Notes: generated by a model not told the origin, from the sequence alone. A stretch of DNA of 37,457 bases from an uncultured Spartobacteria bacterium (GCA_903929475.1 CAIYUV010000177.1:1-37457), one strand, 5' to 3'. Positions 15,789-24,274 are shown, counted from the first letter of the stretch. Numbers and translations are program-made.

Positions 15789-16664
15789 TTAGACGAGTTT
15801 GAGCGCAGCGAGCGTCGCGCGCAGTTTTGTCTTCGAGGCCTCGGTGAGTTCGCAGAGCGGGAGTCGCACGTCGGCGGTCATGCGGCCCTGCCAAGCGAGC
15901 GCCTGCTTGATGGGCGTCGGGTTGCTCTCGACGAACAAGTCGGAGAAAATACCAGCGAGTTGATCGTGCGATTTCTGCGCTTCATCAAAGCGGCCAGCCA
16001 GCGCAGCGTTGGTGAGTTCGCAGACTTCGCGAGGGATGATATTCGACGCGACGCTGACCACGCCGACTGCACCTTCCTTGATGAAAGACAGCGTGAGCCC
16101 GTCGTCGCCGGAAAGAATCACGAACGACGCAGGCACCGCCTTTTTCAAAGCCACGACGCGCTCCACCTTGCCGCCCGCTTCCTTGATGGCGACGATGTTT
16201 GCGCAGTCCTTCGCGAGGCGCACGCAGGTGTCCACGGCAATCTCGATGCCGCAACGACCGGGGATGCTGTAGAGCATGATCGGGAGTTTCGTAGCCGCAG
16301 CGATTGCGCGGTAGTGACGATAGAGCCCCTCCTGCGTCGGCTTGTTGTAATACGGCGCGACTATGAGCGCAGCATCCGCGCCGAGTTTTTCCGCCGCCAC
16401 GGTATATTCCACCGCCTCGCTCGTGCAGTTCGAACCAGTGCCAGCCATCACTTTCACGCGCCCCTTTGCAAATTGAACGGCGAGTTCGATGACCCGGAGA
16501 TGTTCATCGTGATCAAGTGTGGGCGACTCGCCGGTCGTGCCCACGGGCACGATGCCAGCGACTCCACCGGCGACTTGCGCCTCGATGAGCGCGGCAAACG
16601 CGGCTTCATCCACACGGTCATTGCGAAATGGCGTTACGAGCGCCGTATAAGTTCCTGCAAACAT
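15789..16664 (-). CDS. dapA: 4-hydroxy-tetrahydrodipicolinate synthase
   Basis: 291 aa from the ATG at 16664 (MFAGTYTALVTPF), the standard DapA start; a longer frame to 16703 adds a non-conserved leader. It condenses pyruvate with aspartate semialdehyde, the committed step to diaminopimelate and lysine. Visible: VGTTGESPTL (41-50), APYYNKPTQEG (103-113), LYSIPGRCG with Tyr132 and Arg137 (131-139), and the Schiff-base lysine Lys161 in VAIKEAGG, then ILSGDDGLTL and GVVSVASNIIP. It is the first gene of the dapA-dapB-folK-panB run. A strong hairpin lies upstream at 16742-16771. Confidence 0.97.
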   Translation of the reverse strand: MFAGTYTALVTPFRNDRVDEAAFAALIEAQVAGGVAGIVPVGTTGESPTLDHDEHLRVIELAVQFAKGRVKVMAGTGSNCTSEAVEYTVAAEKLGADAALIVAPYYNKPTQEGLYRHYRAIAAATKLPIMLYSIPGRCGIEIAVDTCVRLAKDCANIVAIKEAGGKVERVVALKKAVPASFVILSGDDGLTLSFIKEGAVGVVSVASNIIPREVCELTNAALAGRFDEAQKSHDQLAGIFSDLFVESNPTPIKQALAWQGRMTADVRLPLCELTEASKTKLRATLAALKLV

Positions 16665-16741
16665 AGGGCCGCGGGTTTTAGGCGGCGCGAGCGTGCAGGG
16701 CAAAGGGAAATGTGATGCGCCGCAGAAGATGGGAAGGACGA

Positions 16742-16771
16742 GGGCCAGTCACCGTTGCGGATGACTGGCCC
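16742..16771. terminator. Hairpin between the outer-membrane gene and dapA
   Basis: A perfect 10-bp stem: GGGCCAGTCA (16742-16751) and TGACTGGCCC (16762-16771) with the loop CCGTTGCGGA, whose ends can extend the pairing. It is followed on the plus strand by TTTGGTTT. It lies downstream of the minus-strand gene ending at 16842 and about 80 bases upstream of the dapA start. It most likely ends the outer-membrane transcript; attenuation upstream of dapA is an alternative. Confidence 0.6.
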
Positions 16772-16841
16772 TTTGGTTTCCACCAAGTCGCGGAGTTCTA
16801 TAAACATCACCAAACGCTCCGCGACCGTGTTTGGAGAATTG

Positions 16842-17792
16842 CTAAAACTGCCAGTTCACAGCGGCCTGAAAACGGAGGTCTGGCACGGACTGCACACCGC
16901 TGTTCTCGCGGCGGATTGGAAAATCGAAACCCGCATCCACGCTGAACTGGTCGCGCCATGTGGCGACTGCACGCGGCCCGATATAGATCGTGGCGCTCGA
17001 AGTATCCTCAGCGCGCACACCACGGAAAGTATCCTCCCCTTTCGTCTCGCCGGAGAGTCGCGCGGCGACAGCCAGCTTCAGCGCATCGCCCTTCCATGCA
17101 ACAACGCCGACCTCGGTGTGCCATGAGAGATCATCGGCAAAATCATAGTCGTGCCGCCCCTGCCCGCGCGCGGCGACTTGCACGCCAGCGTCGAGAAAAA
17201 CACGCCTCCACTGCATGTGCATGTCTGCCCCGAAAATACCGTCCACACTGCCGGTGCCCAGCGCGAGATCGTGCCCGTGGACTCCGCTCGCCGGCCCTTC
17301 GCCTTCGCTCTCGTTTGCCTCCTCCAGCACGCGGTCGCTGTCGCCAGTCGGCAGCTTGATTCCACCCAGCAGACGCGCGGTGAAAAAGAAATCGTCGTGC
17401 TCGATACGCACGGGCGACCAGTGCGCGAGCAACGAGATGTCGCCAAATCCGGAAACATCCCCCGTCTCGATTCCAGCGGCACCGGTGCGCCGGAATGAGC
17501 GGTAAATGAGCGGCACGTTCACCTGCACGCCAAACGAGCGGGTGAAATCATAGCCGACAAATATCTGCGTGATGCTGCTGTGGAGATACTGCCCGGCGGG
17601 ATTGCCGATGCTGTGTCCGTCGAGGCGCAGGCTTTTGTAGCTCGTGTATTGCTCGCTCACGCCAGCGTGCCAGCCGGAGCGATTATCGAGGCGGATGAGC
17701 GGGAGGTCGCACGCGCACATATCGCACGCGGAAACGCCCGCTGTAAGCGAGATGGTGAGGATGATGGTGAAAAGAATGAGTTTGGTTTTCAT
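16842..17792 (-). CDS. Outer-membrane beta-barrel protein (transporter-like) with Cys-rich N-terminus
   Basis: 316 aa from the ATG at 17792; the frame is open further upstream, but that part lacks a signal peptide. Residues 1-22 are a signal (MKTKLILFTIILTISLTAGV). The mature start is SACDMCACDLP with Cys23, Cys26 and Cys28; VSAC could also be a lipobox. The rest alternates amphipathic strands (ITQIFVGYDFTRSFGVQVNVPLIYR, DDFFFTARLLGGIKLPTGDS, RRVFLDAGVQVAARG) and ends in AAVNWQF with a terminal Phe, as in barrels inserted by BamA. It resembles the PF13557 'phenol MetA-pathway/transporter' group. The Cys cluster suggests metal or redox chemistry. It is downstream of the HPCxxCK gene. Confidence 0.8.
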   Translation of the reverse strand: MKTKLILFTIILTISLTAGVSACDMCACDLPLIRLDNRSGWHAGVSEQYTSYKSLRLDGHSIGNPAGQYLHSSITQIFVGYDFTRSFGVQVNVPLIYRSFRRTGAAGIETGDVSGFGDISLLAHWSPVRIEHDDFFFTARLLGGIKLPTGDSDRVLEEANESEGEGPASGVHGHDLALGTGSVDGIFGADMHMQWRRVFLDAGVQVAARGQGRHDYDFADDLSWHTEVGVVAWKGDALKLAVAARLSGETKGEDTFRGVRAEDTSSATIYIGPRAVATWRDQFSVDAGFDFPIRRENSGVQSVPDLRFQAAVNWQF

Positions 17793-17968
17793 GAGATAAG
17801 ATTTGGTGTGAGTTGCCGCCGGAAGGCGGACGGATGTGGAAACGCCGGCAGACGAAATGCGCACGCGGAGCAGGCTCCGGTTTTTTCTGCGCCCGCAAAC
17901 GGGCGCGATCTCACGACAAGCACCGCTGACCGCCAGCGAGACGCCAGCCGGTGAGCCGTGAAAGTGCG

Positions 17969-18445
17969 CTACGCCACCCTCGGCGGCAGCAGCGGAGGCC
18001 GCTCCGCGCGGACCTCTCCCCTCATCGCGATGCGCGCAAACTCTCCATCCACTCTCGGCGGAAAAACCGCCGTCACTGCACGCTCGCAAATCACATCGAG
18101 CTTCACCTTCGACAACTCCTGCGACGGCTGCTGCTCCTTCTGCTTTCCATCGGAGATGCGCTTGCACATCGCGCACGGATGCGCGCCGTCAAACGTCGTC
18201 TTCACCGCCTCGCCGAAGGACGCCGCCTGCGTCCGCTCCACCAGCATCTGCGTCCAAGCCACCGATTGCAGCAGCGCCCAATGCCCCCCGATGCTCGCCA
18301 CAAGTGCGAGCACCACGAGCAGTCTGCCAAATCTGGCGGCGGCGAAAATCACGGCGGCGTTTTGGCGAAGCAGCGCGCCCGTGTCAACCGCTCGAAACAT
18401 CCCCCGCACTCGCACAACCATCGGAATCAGACGCACCACTCCCAC
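17969..18445 (-). CDS. Small membrane protein with HPCAMCK motif
   Basis: 158 aa. The start is uncertain: an ATG at 18400 removes a basic leader and may be better. One hydrophobic segment covers about residues 41-55 (RLLVVLALVASIGGHWALLQSVAW). It is followed by an exported helix (MLVERTQAASFGEAVKTTFDG) and then AHPCAMCKRI with Cys91 and Cys94. The Lys/Gln-rich tail ends in PPLLPPRVA. The HPCxxCK block is one I have seen beside Cys-rich barrel genes in Verrucomicrobiota, but I know of no assigned function. It is the first gene of a two-gene minus-strand unit with the barrel, 176 bases apart, and is divergent from the TPR/EF-hand gene. Confidence 0.75.
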   Translation of the reverse strand: MGVVRLIPMVVRVRGMFRAVDTGALLRQNAAVIFAAARFGRLLVVLALVASIGGHWALLQSVAWTQMLVERTQAASFGEAVKTTFDGAHPCAMCKRISDGKQKEQQPSQELSKVKLDVICERAVTAVFPPRVDGEFARIAMRGEVRAERPPLLPPRVA

Positions 18446-18563
18446 CGGCGGCAGCAGCGCTTTGTCATTTGTCTTCGGGCGGGGAAATCACTATCACTCC
18501 CGCAGCTTCAAACGCGCCGCCCTTGTTTCCGCTCTTCGCGCTCTTCACCAAAAAACCAATCCC

Positions 18564-19721
18564 ATGAACAAAACACTCACCATCCTCCTCATCGCCATCT
18601 CCGCCTGCATTCCGGCGTATGGCAAGTATATCATCCCGGAACTCAAAGACGTTCCGCTGGAGCGCCTCATCGCTAACATCGCCGAGCGCGTGAAGGCAGA
18701 ACCCGCAAACAGTGAAGCCCTCCACCAACTCGCACGCACGCACGCCATGGCCTATGCGAAAAATATCGCGGATGCTGATTCGGTGAAGACATGGAACGGA
18801 TGGGACAAAAAGGAGCCCGCCACGCCCTACTTCCGGACCGATAGTCCCCACGTCCCCTACGTCAGCGGTGCCAAAGCCGCGAACGAGAAGCGAACGGATT
18901 CTGCCAAGGCTCACCTTGCCACCGCCATCGAGACCTACAAGAAGGCCCTAGCCATCAAGCCCGACGACAACACCATCAAGCTCGGTCTCGCATGGTGCCA
19001 GGAACAGGCCGGAGAAAAGGCTGCCGCCATCGCCCTTTATCGTGAAGTCGCCACATCTGCATGGACAACAGAGAGCAAAAGCACGAGCGCGGGGCTCGGA
19101 GATTTCCTCTATGTCGAGACCGCAGGCTATCTCATCCCTCTCCTCGACCCCACGAAAGATGCCGCCGAAATCGCCGTGCTCAATGAAAGAAAAGAGAAAC
19201 TCCAGCGCCTCATGCGTGATATGACCCCCATCATCATCCCCCTCGCCGAACACACCGCCCTCGCCCCGCTCATCAACCGCCACGCCCGCGTCCGCTTCGA
19301 CCTCGACGGCACCGGGCGCCAGCTCGAATGGCAGTGGATCACCCCCGACGCCGCATGGCTCGTCTTCGACCCGCAGCACACCGGCAAAATCACCTCCGCC
19401 ATCCAGATGTTTGGCAACCGCTCCTTCCTCCTCTTCTGCCCCGACGGCTACCAAGCCCTCTCCCTCCTCGACGACAACCGCGACGGCACCCTCACCGGCC
19501 ACGAACTCGACGGCCTCGCCCTCTGGCGCGACGCCAACGCCAACGGCATCTCCGATCCCGGCGAAGTCCGCCCCGTCACCTCCCACGGCATCACCGCCCT
19601 CAGAATCCGCAGCCAGCAGCACGAAACCGGCATCCCCTTCTCCCCCAACGGCGTCACCTTCCAAGACGGCACCACCCGCCCCACCTACGACATCATCCTC
19701 CAAACCCGCCCGCCCCGGTAA
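18564..19721 (+). CDS. Secreted TPR protein with EF-hand-like calcium loops
   Basis: 385 aa from the ATG at 18564, the start that gives the signal MNKTLTILLIAISACIPAYG. Residues 25-165 are TPR-like (LERLIANIAERVKAEPANSEALHQLART and AIETYKKALAIKPDDNTIKLGLAWCQEQAG). Residues 240-385 are a beta-rich domain with two calcium-loop motifs, LDDNRDGTLTGHEL and RDANANGISDPGEV, as in EF-hand/dockerin-like sequences. It is probably periplasmic or surface-attached. The final codons (QTRPPR then stop) lie in the sequence that is repeated at 36690-36716 beside the other copy of the same type of 21-bp array. Confidence 0.8.
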   Translation: MNKTLTILLIAISACIPAYGKYIIPELKDVPLERLIANIAERVKAEPANSEALHQLARTHAMAYAKNIADADSVKTWNGWDKKEPATPYFRTDSPHVPYVSGAKAANEKRTDSAKAHLATAIETYKKALAIKPDDNTIKLGLAWCQEQAGEKAAAIALYREVATSAWTTESKSTSAGLGDFLYVETAGYLIPLLDPTKDAAEIAVLNERKEKLQRLMRDMTPIIIPLAEHTALAPLINRHARVRFDLDGTGRQLEWQWITPDAAWLVFDPQHTGKITSAIQMFGNRSFLLFCPDGYQALSLLDDNRDGTLTGHELDGLALWRDANANGISDPGEVRPVTSHGITALRIRSQQHETGIPFSPNGVTFQDGTTRPTYDIILQTRPPR

Positions 19722-19790
19722 AGCCCCGCAGCCCCCGCCCGCCCCATCAGGCTACAGAGGAGCTTCTCTGAGGAAAAGAGGAGCGTTATC
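19722..19790 (+). repeat. Conserved leader of array 3 (copy at 36717-36785)
   Basis: This segment, which includes GCTACAGAGG, CTTCTCTGAGGAAAAGAGG and AGCGTTA, is nearly identical to 36717-36785, which precedes array 5. The similarity also extends upstream over the last codons of the preceding gene. The few differences would mostly change amino acids in the minus-strand open frame that covers both copies, which argues that it is not a conserved protein. Confidence 0.85.
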
Positions 19791-20000
19791 GGACGCCGCA
19801 ATAACGTTATCGGACGGCGGAGTAACGTTATTGGACGGCGGAATAACGTTATTGAACGGCGGAGTAACGTTATTGGACGGCGCAATAACGTTATCGGACG
19901 GCGCAATAACGTTATCGGACGGCGGAGTAACGTTATCGGACGGCGCAATAACGTCATTGGACGGCGGAATAACGTTACTGAACAGCGGAATAACGTCACT
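19791..20000. repeat. 21-bp tandem repeat array 3 (10 units, TAACGTTA core)
   Basis: Ten units of exactly 21 bp run from 19791. Each is a GGACGGCGGA-like half followed by a TAACGTTA core; units 8 and 10 have TAACGTCA. TAACGTTA is a perfect palindrome, so eight of the ten units place one every two helical turns. One plus frame reads LDGGITL heptads and a minus frame reads FRRPITL heptads, neither interrupted because the period is a multiple of three. Array 4 starts 17 bases later. Confidence 0.95.
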
Positions 20001-20017
20001 GGAACCAACGGTGTGTT

Positions 20018-20332
20018 CCCTGTGAAGTTCTTGGATTACCCTGCACCTTCCATGGGCTTCCCTGCGCTTTCCATGGACGACCCCGCCGGGAATTTGGACG
20101 ACCCCGCGTCAAAGTTTGACGACCCCGCCAAGTTTTCTGACGACCCCGCCAAGTTTTTGGACGAACCCGCGCCAAGTTTGGAGCACCCCGCCAAGTTTTT
20201 GGACGAACCCGCCGGGAATTTGGAGCACCCCGCGCCAAGTTTTTGGCACCCCGCCAGGTTTTTGGACGACCCCGCCAAGTTTTTGGAGCACCCCGGTGGA
20301 AATTTGGAACACCCCGCGCGAAAAGGGGGCGG
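20018..20332. repeat. 21-bp tandem repeat array 4 (14-15 units, phased T-tracts)
   Basis: Units of exactly 21 bp start at 20018. The consensus has CCCCGCC, then AAGTTTTTGG, then ACGA. The first three units are divergent (two contain CCATGG) and the last is broken at CGCGCGAAAAGGG. CCAAGTTTTTGG has CCAA and TTGG arms, so most units again carry a dyad. In the best-conserved units the T-run recurs every 21 bases, which can curve DNA. Plus-frame heptads read LDDPAKF and LEHPAKF. The array is followed by CCAACAGAGAAGG at 20337. Confidence 0.95.
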
Positions 20333-20625
20333 GCCTCCAACAGAGAAGGACGTTCTCCGTCTCTCGAACTCCACTCTCCCAACTTCAAAGCCCGGCATAA
20401 TAAGCGGCAACGACACTGCCACCAATGCCCTCCATGCTTTCCCTGCCGCCAATCCGCATCCCGTCGCGCCCATGCACGCAGGCTTGAATCCGGCCAGGCA
20501 AGTCGCGCACTGTCACGGCGTGCCGCTTGTAAAAAATACTGAAAACGGAGTCCGCCCGATGCCCTGTCGCCAACCCGGCGGGCGCGCGCCCCGGCCCGCC
20601 AGTCCGCAGACGCCCGCGTGAACGC
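20333..20625. other. Gene-free stretch between array 4 and the next gene
   Basis: It starts with CCAACAGAGAAGG (20337). A minus-strand frame across 20385-20663 has a moderately protein-like end (DLPGRIQACVHGRDGMRIGG), but it overlaps the next gene and I recognise no family. The palindrome GGGCGCGCGCCC is at 20580-20591. I see no RNA gene. Confidence 0.4.
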
Positions 20626-20994
20626 ATGAGATACTTCGCAAACCTCACCGCTGGGCGGATCATCCTTTGGTGCTACCTCATCTGGTATCTCTTTTTCACG
20701 GCGCGCTACTTTGATCCGAGCCGGGCGCTGTGGCTCACGTCGCTCGGGCTGTCCGGGATTATCGGCATCGCGCTGCTCATCAGCACATGGACGGGAAAAG
20801 GTGCGCTCGGCGGCTGGCAGACGTTCCGACTTTTCCTCATGCCGTTTTGTGTTTCGAGTTTCTCCGCGCTGGTGAAAGGGCGCGGCTTCACGCTCGTCTT
20901 CTCGCCGAGCGTGAGGGAAAACCTGATCGCCCTCGGATGCTGCGCGGCATTCTGCGCGTTCGTGGCGGGGATGAAGCTCGGGCGGCGCTCGTGA
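20626..20994 (+). CDS. Small integral membrane protein, unknown function
   Basis: 122 aa with four hydrophobic segments: IILWCYLIWYLFFTARYF (about 12-29), SLGLSGIIGIALLIST (39-54), FRLFLMPFCVSSFSALV (67-83) and LIALGCCAAFCAFVAGM (99-115). Charged loops fit an inner-membrane protein. The FLMPFCVSSFSALVKGRGF segment recurs, as I recall, in uncharacterised bacterial membrane proteins, so the gene is probably real. No functional residues stand out. It is isolated: repeat array upstream, palindromic element directly downstream. Confidence 0.75.
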   Translation: MRYFANLTAGRIILWCYLIWYLFFTARYFDPSRALWLTSLGLSGIIGIALLISTWTGKGALGGWQTFRLFLMPFCVSSFSALVKGRGFTLVFSPSVRENLIALGCCAAFCAFVAGMKLGRRS

Positions 20995-21016
20995 ATGGCC
21001 CGGAGGGCCAGCAGAA

Positions 21017-21198
21017 ATTAGCCGGTGGTGGAGCGAAGCGAGAACCACCGGATCAGGTTCCAAACAACAACCGCCCCGGAGGAGGCGGCGGAGCCATCAA
21101 ACACACGTGGCTTCCCGCGCCCCATCCGGGGCGTATGTCCTTTATTGGACGCGATCCGGTGGTTTTCGCTCGCTGCGCTCTCTTCACCACCGGCTAAT
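21017..21198. repeat. 182-bp imperfect palindrome (MITE-like element)
   Basis: The arms are inverted copies: the left one (21017-21054) begins ATTAGCCGGTGGTGG and ends ACCACCGGATC; the right one (21153-21198) begins GATCCGGTGGTT and ends CCACCGGCTAAT. The right arm has an insertion of a few bases. Each arm is itself a hairpin (CCGGTGGT...ACCACCGG). The loop holds another stem, CGCCCC with GGGGCG. Just upstream, GGCCC GGA GGGCC (20997-21009) forms a further hairpin. No transposase is present. It occupies the gap between the membrane gene and the ABC ATPase. Confidence 0.8.
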
Positions 21199-21291
21199 CT
21201 CCTTTCACCCTCCGGGTGAGCGAACACATTCATCACGAAGCGACCCGTGTTACGCCGCAAAAAAAACGGCTGCACTTTTACTCAATCCGCT

Positions 21292-22107
21292 CTAGCTCGC
21301 GGTGCCAGCGGGAGTGTTGCCGGCGAAGTGGAGCAGTTCGAGGATCTCGCCGCGCAGATGCAGAAATTCCGGACTGTTGCGCTGGCGCGGGCGTTCCAGC
21401 GTGACGGCGATGATGCGCTCAATGCGGCCCGGACGCGGACTCATGATCACGATGCGGTCGCTCATATAGATCGCTTCATCAATGTCGTGCGTGACGAGCA
21501 GCATCGTAGTGCGGCGCGACTGCCAGAGCCGAAGCACTTCGTCCTGCATGCGCATCCGCGTGAAGGCGTCGAGAGCGCCGAGCGGTTCGTCGAGCAGGAG
21601 GATTTTGGGATGATTGATCAAGGCGCGCGCGAGGGCGACGCGCTGCGCCATGCCGCCGGAGAGATGATGAGGAAAGGCCTTGGCGAATGATTCGAGATCC
21701 ACGAGACGCATGAACTCATCCACCTCGGCGCGTTTCTTGTGGAGCAGCCCGCGAGCGACGAGGCCCGTCTGGATGTTGCCACGCACGGTGAGCCACGGAA
21801 AAAGATTGGGGTCTTGAAACACGAGGCCGCGCTCGGCGCTCGGATCGGTGATCGGCTCGGCTCCGACGTAAAGTTCGCCGGCATCGGGGCGGTCGAGCCC
21901 GGCGATGAGACGCAGCAGAGTGGATTTTCCGCAGCCGCTCGGGCCGATGATCGAGATCAATTCCCCGGCTGCAACGGTGAGCGACACACCGTCGAGCGCG
22001 AGCGTGGGCGCTGTCGCGCTATCCGTTGCTGAGAAGCTCTTGCTGATATTCTCGATCCGCAGCGAGGAGCCTTCGGGGGTGATGTCGGGATGGAGAGCGT
22101 CTACCAT
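21292..22107 (-). CDS. NitT/TauT-type ABC transporter ATP-binding protein
   Basis: 271 aa from the ATG at 22107, which overlaps the end of the permease gene by 7 bases. Visible: LRIENISKSF at the N-terminus, Walker A GPSGCGKST (55-63), Q-loop VFQDPNLFPWLTV, signature LSGGMAQRVALARAL, Walker B KILLLDEPLGALD, and H-loop LLVTHDIDEAIYMSDRI. The closing MSPRPGRI is typical of the nitrate/sulfonate/taurine group. It powers import with the permease and the lipoprotein encoded upstream. The substrate is not determined by this subunit. Confidence 0.95.
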   Translation of the reverse strand: MVDALHPDITPEGSSLRIENISKSFSATDSATAPTLALDGVSLTVAAGELISIIGPSGCGKSTLLRLIAGLDRPDAGELYVGAEPITDPSAERGLVFQDPNLFPWLTVRGNIQTGLVARGLLHKKRAEVDEFMRLVDLESFAKAFPHHLSGGMAQRVALARALINHPKILLLDEPLGALDAFTRMRMQDEVLRLWQSRRTTMLLVTHDIDEAIYMSDRIVIMSPRPGRIERIIAVTLERPRQRNSPEFLHLRGEILELLHFAGNTPAGTAS

Positions 22108-23141
22108 TTGATCACTCCTTTTTGCCAGACGAGCACGCGGTCGCGCACTTTGAAGAGCATGGTCATGATCGTCGAAAAGAACGCAGCCATGACCACGAGC
22201 GCGGCATAAACTTTCCCATACTCGGCCCAGCCCTGCGCCCAAGTCACATACCAGCCGAGGCCGGATTTCACGCCGACCTGCTCCGCCACGACGAGGGTCA
22301 GAAACGATGCGCCAAGCCCCATGAACAACCCGATGAAAATATTCGGCATCGCCGCAGGGATGGCGACGCGGAAGATGAGAAAGGCGCGGCCCGCGCCGAG
22401 CGTGCGTGCGACATCGAGATATGATGCTCGGGTGTTGGAGATGCCGGACGCTGTGAGCATCGTCACCGGGAACCAGACCGCGAGCGCGATGAGCCCGACG
22501 GCGGAGAACATGGCGGAGGGCGAGAGGATCATCGCCAGCGGTATCCATGCGGTCGCTGGAATCGGGCCGACGATCTTGAGCACCGGCATTCCCCAATAGC
22601 GCGCAAATTCAAACCAGCCAATGCAGACGCCCGTGACGAGGCCTAGCACCACGCCAAGCGCGTAGCCGCAGAGCAGAAGCAGGAGCGAGTGCCACGTGCT
22701 GTCAAAGATTAGCGCACGATCATTGATGAGACTTTGCAACACGCCCGCAGGGCTTGGAAAATACGGCATCGGGAGCCATTGAAAGCCTGCGGTGATCACT
22801 TCCCACACGCAGAGCAGAACGACGGCGGCTGCGAGGATGGGGCACATGTCGCGCATCCACCGCCGGAGACCCTGCCAGAACGTCTGCACCGCCAGTGCGG
22901 TGATTGCCACGCCGAGAACGATCCCGAGAAAAATCGAGAAAGACTGCGTCTCCACCGGTGGCTCTTTCTTCGACACGAGCAGATGCAGTGCAAACGCGAG
23001 CGCCGTGGCGACCGGGACGGCGAGGAGAAATCTCAGCGGTGTCTTCGCCCCGCCCGGCGCTGCGCTTCCTTTTACGACACCACCCGCCTCGCCGCTTGAG
23101 GAGCGGGCAGGTGGCTCCATGACTTCCTGTGAACCGTTCAT
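22101..23141 (-). CDS. NitT/TauT-type ABC transporter permease with long N-terminal extension
   Basis: 346 aa from the ATG at 23141, which overlaps the stop of the binding-protein gene (ATGA). Residues 1-35 are a polar Gly/Ser/Pro tail. Two extra membrane segments (about 38-58 and 70-88) precede the usual permease core, and the core (95-346) has six more. The cytoplasmic coupling loop includes TLGAGRAFLIFRVAIPAAMPNIFIG, the EAA-like region of this family, then EQVGVKSGLGW. Most TauC/SsuC-type permeases are about 250-280 aa, so the first 75 residues are an addition. Gene order SBP, permease, ATPase with two overlaps indicates one transcript. Confidence 0.92.
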   Translation of the reverse strand: MNGSQEVMEPPARSSSGEAGGVVKGSAAPGGAKTPLRFLLAVPVATALAFALHLLVSKKEPPVETQSFSIFLGIVLGVAITALAVQTFWQGLRRWMRDMCPILAAAVVLLCVWEVITAGFQWLPMPYFPSPAGVLQSLINDRALIFDSTWHSLLLLLCGYALGVVLGLVTGVCIGWFEFARYWGMPVLKIVGPIPATAWIPLAMILSPSAMFSAVGLIALAVWFPVTMLTASGISNTRASYLDVARTLGAGRAFLIFRVAIPAAMPNIFIGLFMGLGASFLTLVVAEQVGVKSGLGWYVTWAQGWAEYGKVYAALVVMAAFFSTIMTMLFKVRDRVLVWQKGVIKW

Positions 23142-24274
23142 TTCGCTATCTTCGATGCTGGCGAGCAGCATGTCGCGATCAGAAACGGAGTGCCGATGGT
23201 GGCCAGTTCCAATGCGAGCCGCTGTGGTTGATCCGCAGGAATCTGCCCGTCTGCGAGCTTATCAACCTGCAATGTTTGCAGCCACGCGTCGCTGACGCCG
23301 TCGAGATGAATGAATGCTTTCTTCGCGAGTGCGGCCACATCGGTGGTGGGGCTGAGCATCCCGGCGGACTTCATTTCAGCGGCTGCGGAACTGACTGCAT
23401 TTTCTCCGCCGGAAACGCTCGGGACATAATTCAGATTGCCGAGGGCCGTCGTGTTCAACTCGGGATTGGAAGCGAGATACTTCTTCTCGACCGACAGACG
23501 CGCCGCAGCGCGCGGATTGGTTTCCACCCACTTGGCGCCTTTGAGCAATGCACGCGTGGCAGCGGCGGCCTGCTTGGGATTGTTGGCGGCGTATTTGCCG
23601 TTGATGATCACCGCGCAGCAGTATTCGTCCTTGTAAGGCGCATCCTTCGCCTGATCGGCAACGTTGCGCACCTTGCCCTCGGCGAGCAGCAGGCTGCCGA
23701 TGGGTTCGGAATCCGCGATGGCATCAATCTCCCCCTTTTGCAATGCCAGCCCCAACTCGCCCGCAGGAAAGACGCGCCACTCGATCTCCTTCATCGCGTC
23801 AACGCCGTTCGCGCCCAGAACGCGATTGGCGAAAATGAACGGCGGCGTGCCCATTCCGGGAACACCAATGCGTTTGCCGCGCAGGTCTTTTACCGAGTGG
23901 ATGGGACTGTTCACGCCCGTCTGCACGCGCAGACAGCCCTTGTGGATGCCCGCACTGATCTTCACGTCCAGCCCCTGCTCAATCGGCTTGAGAAAATACA
24001 TGATGAGGTGATGCGTGATGTCGAACCCGCCGAGCGCGAGCACGTCCTTGTATTTCGACCACTCGCATTTCACCAACTCCACATCGAGGCCCTCCTCTTT
24101 GAAGAATCCATTTTCCACCGCACTGAAGATCGGCGCTTCGCAGGTGATGCCGATGTAGCCGACCCGGATTTTCGTCAGCCCTTCCGCGTTCGTTTCAGGG
24201 GCGGACTTTTTGTTGCAGCCCGTAAAGGCGAACGCGCCAAGCACGGCGAATGCGATCAGTTTGTAGGTATTCAT
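23138..24274 (-). CDS. ABC transporter substrate-binding lipoprotein (NMT1/THI5-like)
   Basis: 378 aa. The signal ends in the lipobox FTGC with Cys20, so the protein is anchored in a membrane facing the periplasm. The body has the NMT1/SsuA pattern: IRVGYIGITCEAPIFSAVENGFFKEEGLDVELV, GGFDITHHLIMYFLKPIEQGLDVK, SVKDLRGKRIGVPGMGTPP and LALQKGEIDAIADSEP. Proteins of this fold bind sulfonates, nitrate, pyrimidine precursors and other small anions or heterocycles; I cannot name the ligand. The gene is first in the operon and divergent from a LysR regulator, 114 bases apart. Confidence 0.92.
   Translation of the reverse strand: MNTYKLIAFAVLGAFAFTGCNKKSAPETNAEGLTKIRVGYIGITCEAPIFSAVENGFFKEEGLDVELVKCEWSKYKDVLALGGFDITHHLIMYFLKPIEQGLDVKISAGIHKGCLRVQTGVNSPIHSVKDLRGKRIGVPGMGTPPFIFANRVLGANGVDAMKEIEWRVFPAGELGLALQKGEIDAIADSEPIGSLLLAEGKVRNVADQAKDAPYKDEYCCAVIINGKYAANNPKQAAAATRALLKGAKWVETNPRAAARLSVEKKYLASNPELNTTALGNLNYVPSVSGGENAVSSAAAEMKSAGMLSPTTDVAALAKKAFIHLDGVSDAWLQTLQVDKLADGQIPADQPQRLALELATIGTPFLIATCCSPASKIAK

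Noticed and set aside
17889-17906. Hairpin GCGCCCG-CAAA-CGGGCGC as a terminator
   Set aside because: The T-run lies before the stem on the plus strand and is an A-run after it on the minus strand, so it does not fit a Rho-independent terminator in either direction.
20385-20663. 92-codon minus-strand frame with a protein-like C-terminus
   Set aside because: It overlaps the next gene's start, I recognise no family and it has no good start context. It may be a decayed gene end, but I cannot support it.
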